From Marisalimonas sp016777705 (lineage in GTDB: Bacteria > Pseudomonadota > Alphaproteobacteria > Puniceispirillales > Marisalimonadaceae), in NCBI RefSeq assembly GCF_047717795.1, contig NZ_CP159808.1:744001-808000 (forward strand): a stretch of 64,000 bases of DNA, read 5' to 3'. Each line of letters begins with the position of its first letter. Positions within the stretch are counted from its first letter, which is position 1. The position numbers and the translations under genes were made by a program. This document shows, one piece after another, positions 63,769 to 64,000 of the stretch. Under the pieces are notes generated by a model. That model was not told the origin of the DNA. It searched no databases and worked only from the letters and a program-made list of their open reading frames with translations.

Positions 63769-64000
63769 CAGCTTTATCTTTTTAATTATGTAAGTAACTA
63801 GTATTGGAATAATAAGAGTTAACAAACATACTACAATTAATAGTATACCAAGTTCAGAATAATCTTCTGCTACTTTAATATCACCTTTATTAGTTTTGAC
63901 TTCACGAGTTATTACAAAAACTTCATTTAAATACTTGGTTCCTAAATTACTTGCAGAAAGTGCCAAGTTAGTAAAACTTGCAAGTACCGCAAAAAATGTT
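63757..64000 (-). CDS. 3' end of a membrane protein, cut by the window edge
   Basis: The frame stays open to position 64000, so the TTG at 63966 is not the true start. The visible 80 or so residues run FFAVLASFTNLALSASNLG, then a polar loop with REVKTNKGDIKVAEDYSEL, then one clear membrane span and a basic tail KKIKLLSY. The pattern fits the last two spans of an MFS-type carrier (for example AmpG- or BT1-like), but too little is present to decide. Confidence 0.55.
   Translation of the reverse strand, partial: TFFAVLASFTNLALSASNLGTKYLNEVFVITREVKTNKGDIKVAEDYSELGILLIVVCLLTLIIPILVTYIIKKIKLLSY

Overview
The window looks like a piece of chromosome from an AT-rich, compact, free-living alphaproteobacterium, most likely a marine heterotroph in the style of the AEGEAN-169, SAR116 or HIMB59 groups. 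This is inferred from gene content: ETF-ubiquinone oxidoreductase, the four-gene ligase-associated DNA repair set, a CoxG/SufU-like cluster, vitamin uptake under riboswitches, an Mrp-type cation antiporter and an NAD-linked formate dehydrogenase. Low GC, short spacers, overlapping genes and frequent TTG starts fit a streamlined genome. No 16S rRNA or other phylogenetic marker is present, so the group is not fixed.

Left part (1-28 kb). A tRNA-Val is followed by a minus-strand pair (epimerase-like protein, ferredoxin-NADP reductase). Next come a cobalamin riboswitch driving a BtuB-like receptor and a small membrane protein, then tRNA-Asp. A catabolic stretch follows: VOC protein, MFS exporter, COG3618 lactonase-like amidohydrolase, aminotransferase, aldehyde dehydrogenase, 2-keto-3-deoxygalactonate kinase and aldolase, and formate dehydrogenase with a fused gamma/beta subunit. 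After it lie an EmrR-EmrA-EmrB-like efflux operon, a homocysteine methyltransferase, a MoxR ATPase/VWA pair, a thioesterase, a membrane carrier and a DMT transporter, then ETF-QO. Two microproteins sit beside a CoxG-SufU-like operon.

Middle (28-40 kb). An Mrp-type antiporter operon has no full-length MrpA but three proton-channel (D/L-type) subunits. A ThiY-ThiX thiamine-precursor uptake pair has its TPP riboswitch between the permease and the binding protein. A histone-deacetylase-like hydrolase, a DUF192 protein, tRNA-Pro and a DUF808 membrane protein follow.

Accessory region (about 40.4-53.2 kb). Two blocks differ strongly in base composition. The first is extremely AT-rich: four minus-strand genes encoding a HEPN-like/STAND NTPase, a paralogue with a ruined P-loop, and two TPR proteins of the kinesin-light-chain type. 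It resembles an NLR immune receptor split into several polypeptides and is the best candidate for an undescribed system. The second is clearly richer in GC: a TTC38-like TPR protein (preceded by a coupled 45-residue ORF) facing an operon of a DUF1538 double-domain membrane protein, two divergent PII-like proteins and a coiled-coil protein. Both look horizontally acquired.

Right part (53.5-64 kb). An enol-lactonase-like hydrolase, a thiolase-like protein and an enoyl-CoA hydratase suggest acyl-CoA or ring-cleavage-product metabolism. The ligase-associated DNA damage response follows as two divergent pairs (ligase-exonuclease, helicase-PdeM) separated by about 11 bp. A small gene with an in-frame stop, a YeiH-family membrane protein and the 3' end of another membrane protein close the window.
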